Of a stretch of 64,000 bases of DNA, positions 63,732 to 64,000 are shown in pieces (position 1 is the stretch's first letter; each line of letters starts with the position of its first letter). Under the pieces are notes generated by a model. That model was not told the origin of the DNA. It made no database searches and saw nothing but the letters and a program-made list of their open reading frames with translations. The translations under genes were made by a program, and so were the position numbers. Origin of the DNA: Actinocorallia sp. API 0066 (GTDB lineage: Bacteria > Actinomycetota > Actinomycetes > Streptosporangiales > Streptosporangiaceae); the NCBI RefSeq assembly GCF_020991275.1, contig NZ_JAJLQY010000001.1, positions 558,001 through 622,000 on the forward strand, in the 5' to 3' direction.

Positions 63732-64000
63732 GGTGAGTCCTCCTTCTTGAGTTCGCGCCGAAAAGTACGGCCGCGAACCTCTCATCGCGCTCGGCTCACG
63801 GTCAATCAGGCTGCGACCTGCGGGGACGCCCTTTTCGGCCTGGTCAAAGAGTCGCGTTGAGATCTGTCTGTTACTGGTCCAGTGAGATGGATCACCCGGG
63901 AGAACGGCAGCGGACCCCCGCCGTGAGGGCAGGCGGGACCGAGGCGGGCCGACCGGCGATGACCTGCCGTCGCTGCTGGCCGGGCTGCTCGCCAAGGCCG

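Noticed and set aside
63850-64000. Start of an IS256-type transposase at the right edge (frame reading DDLPSLLAGLLAKA)
   Set aside because: Only about 14 suggestive residues, no in-frame start codon in the visible part, and no inverted repeat; not enough to call.

Overview
The window is very GC-rich, gene-dense DNA with many GTG/TTG starts, ATGA stop-start overlaps and frequent starts without a Shine-Dalgarno sequence. Together with whiB7, adnB/uvrD2, PPA1309, UPF0182, a MatB-like synthase and DUF5753/DUF397 pairs, this points to a filamentous actinomycete. Streptosporangiales (Actinomadura-like) is my best guess, but the order is an inference.

Left to right. (1) 1-3.6 kb: end of an NRPS-independent siderophore operon (ATP-grasp fragment plus two IucA/IucC synthetases), then an acyl-CoA synthetase. 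(2) 5.4-7.3 kb: small unknown genes, degenerate ~100-bp repeats and an SOS-box-like site. (3) 7.5-25.5 kb: a block whose order resembles the mycobacterial Rv3193c-Rv3202c region: adnB, uvrD2, acyl-CoA thioesterase, whiB7 with a long attenuated leader, UbiB-like kinase, M48-like peptidase, NUDIX, DUF2342, epimerase, moaE, PDZ/Lon protease, PPA1309 and UPF0182. adnA is missing from its expected place. (4) 25.5-31.8 kb: two identical initiator tRNA-Met genes, each followed by the same terminator, palindrome and degenerate ~43-bp repeats. They bracket 6 kb with minisatellites, a siderophore-interacting protein, a deazaflavin-dependent nitroreductase, a tiny membrane protein and a glutamine-synthetase-like/ALDH/SDR operon. 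(5) 32-41.3 kb: GH128-like hydrolase and MFS exporter, a secreted M15-like protein, a YcaQ/AlkX DNA glycosylase, then FAAL, P450 and SDR. (6) 41.6-45.5 kb: a NodB-GT2 polysaccharide synthase/deacetylase with a membrane partner. (7) 45.5-58.2 kb: VOC protein, hisN, MHYT protein, rsgA-aroA, cydABDC and an SRAP (HMCES-like) gene. (8) 58.3-64 kb: an accessory patch of DUF5753/DUF397/DUF6879/DUF6907 regulators, several visibly broken.

The most interesting cross-cutting signal is a shared promoter geometry upstream of uvrD2, the AlkX glycosylase, the SRAP gene and one uncharacterised helical protein (47623-48480): (C/G)TGTCGG-type 9-mer, 8 bp, TAGGGT or GAnGAT, then 6-7 bp to an ATG with no ribosome-binding site. 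This matches the RecA-independent DNA-damage promoter (RecA_NDp, PafBC) known from mycobacteria and suggests a co-regulated, leaderless repair regulon. A second broad signal is a sharp C-to-G strand-skew switch at convergent gene ends and both tRNA loci, which may mark Rho-dependent termination.
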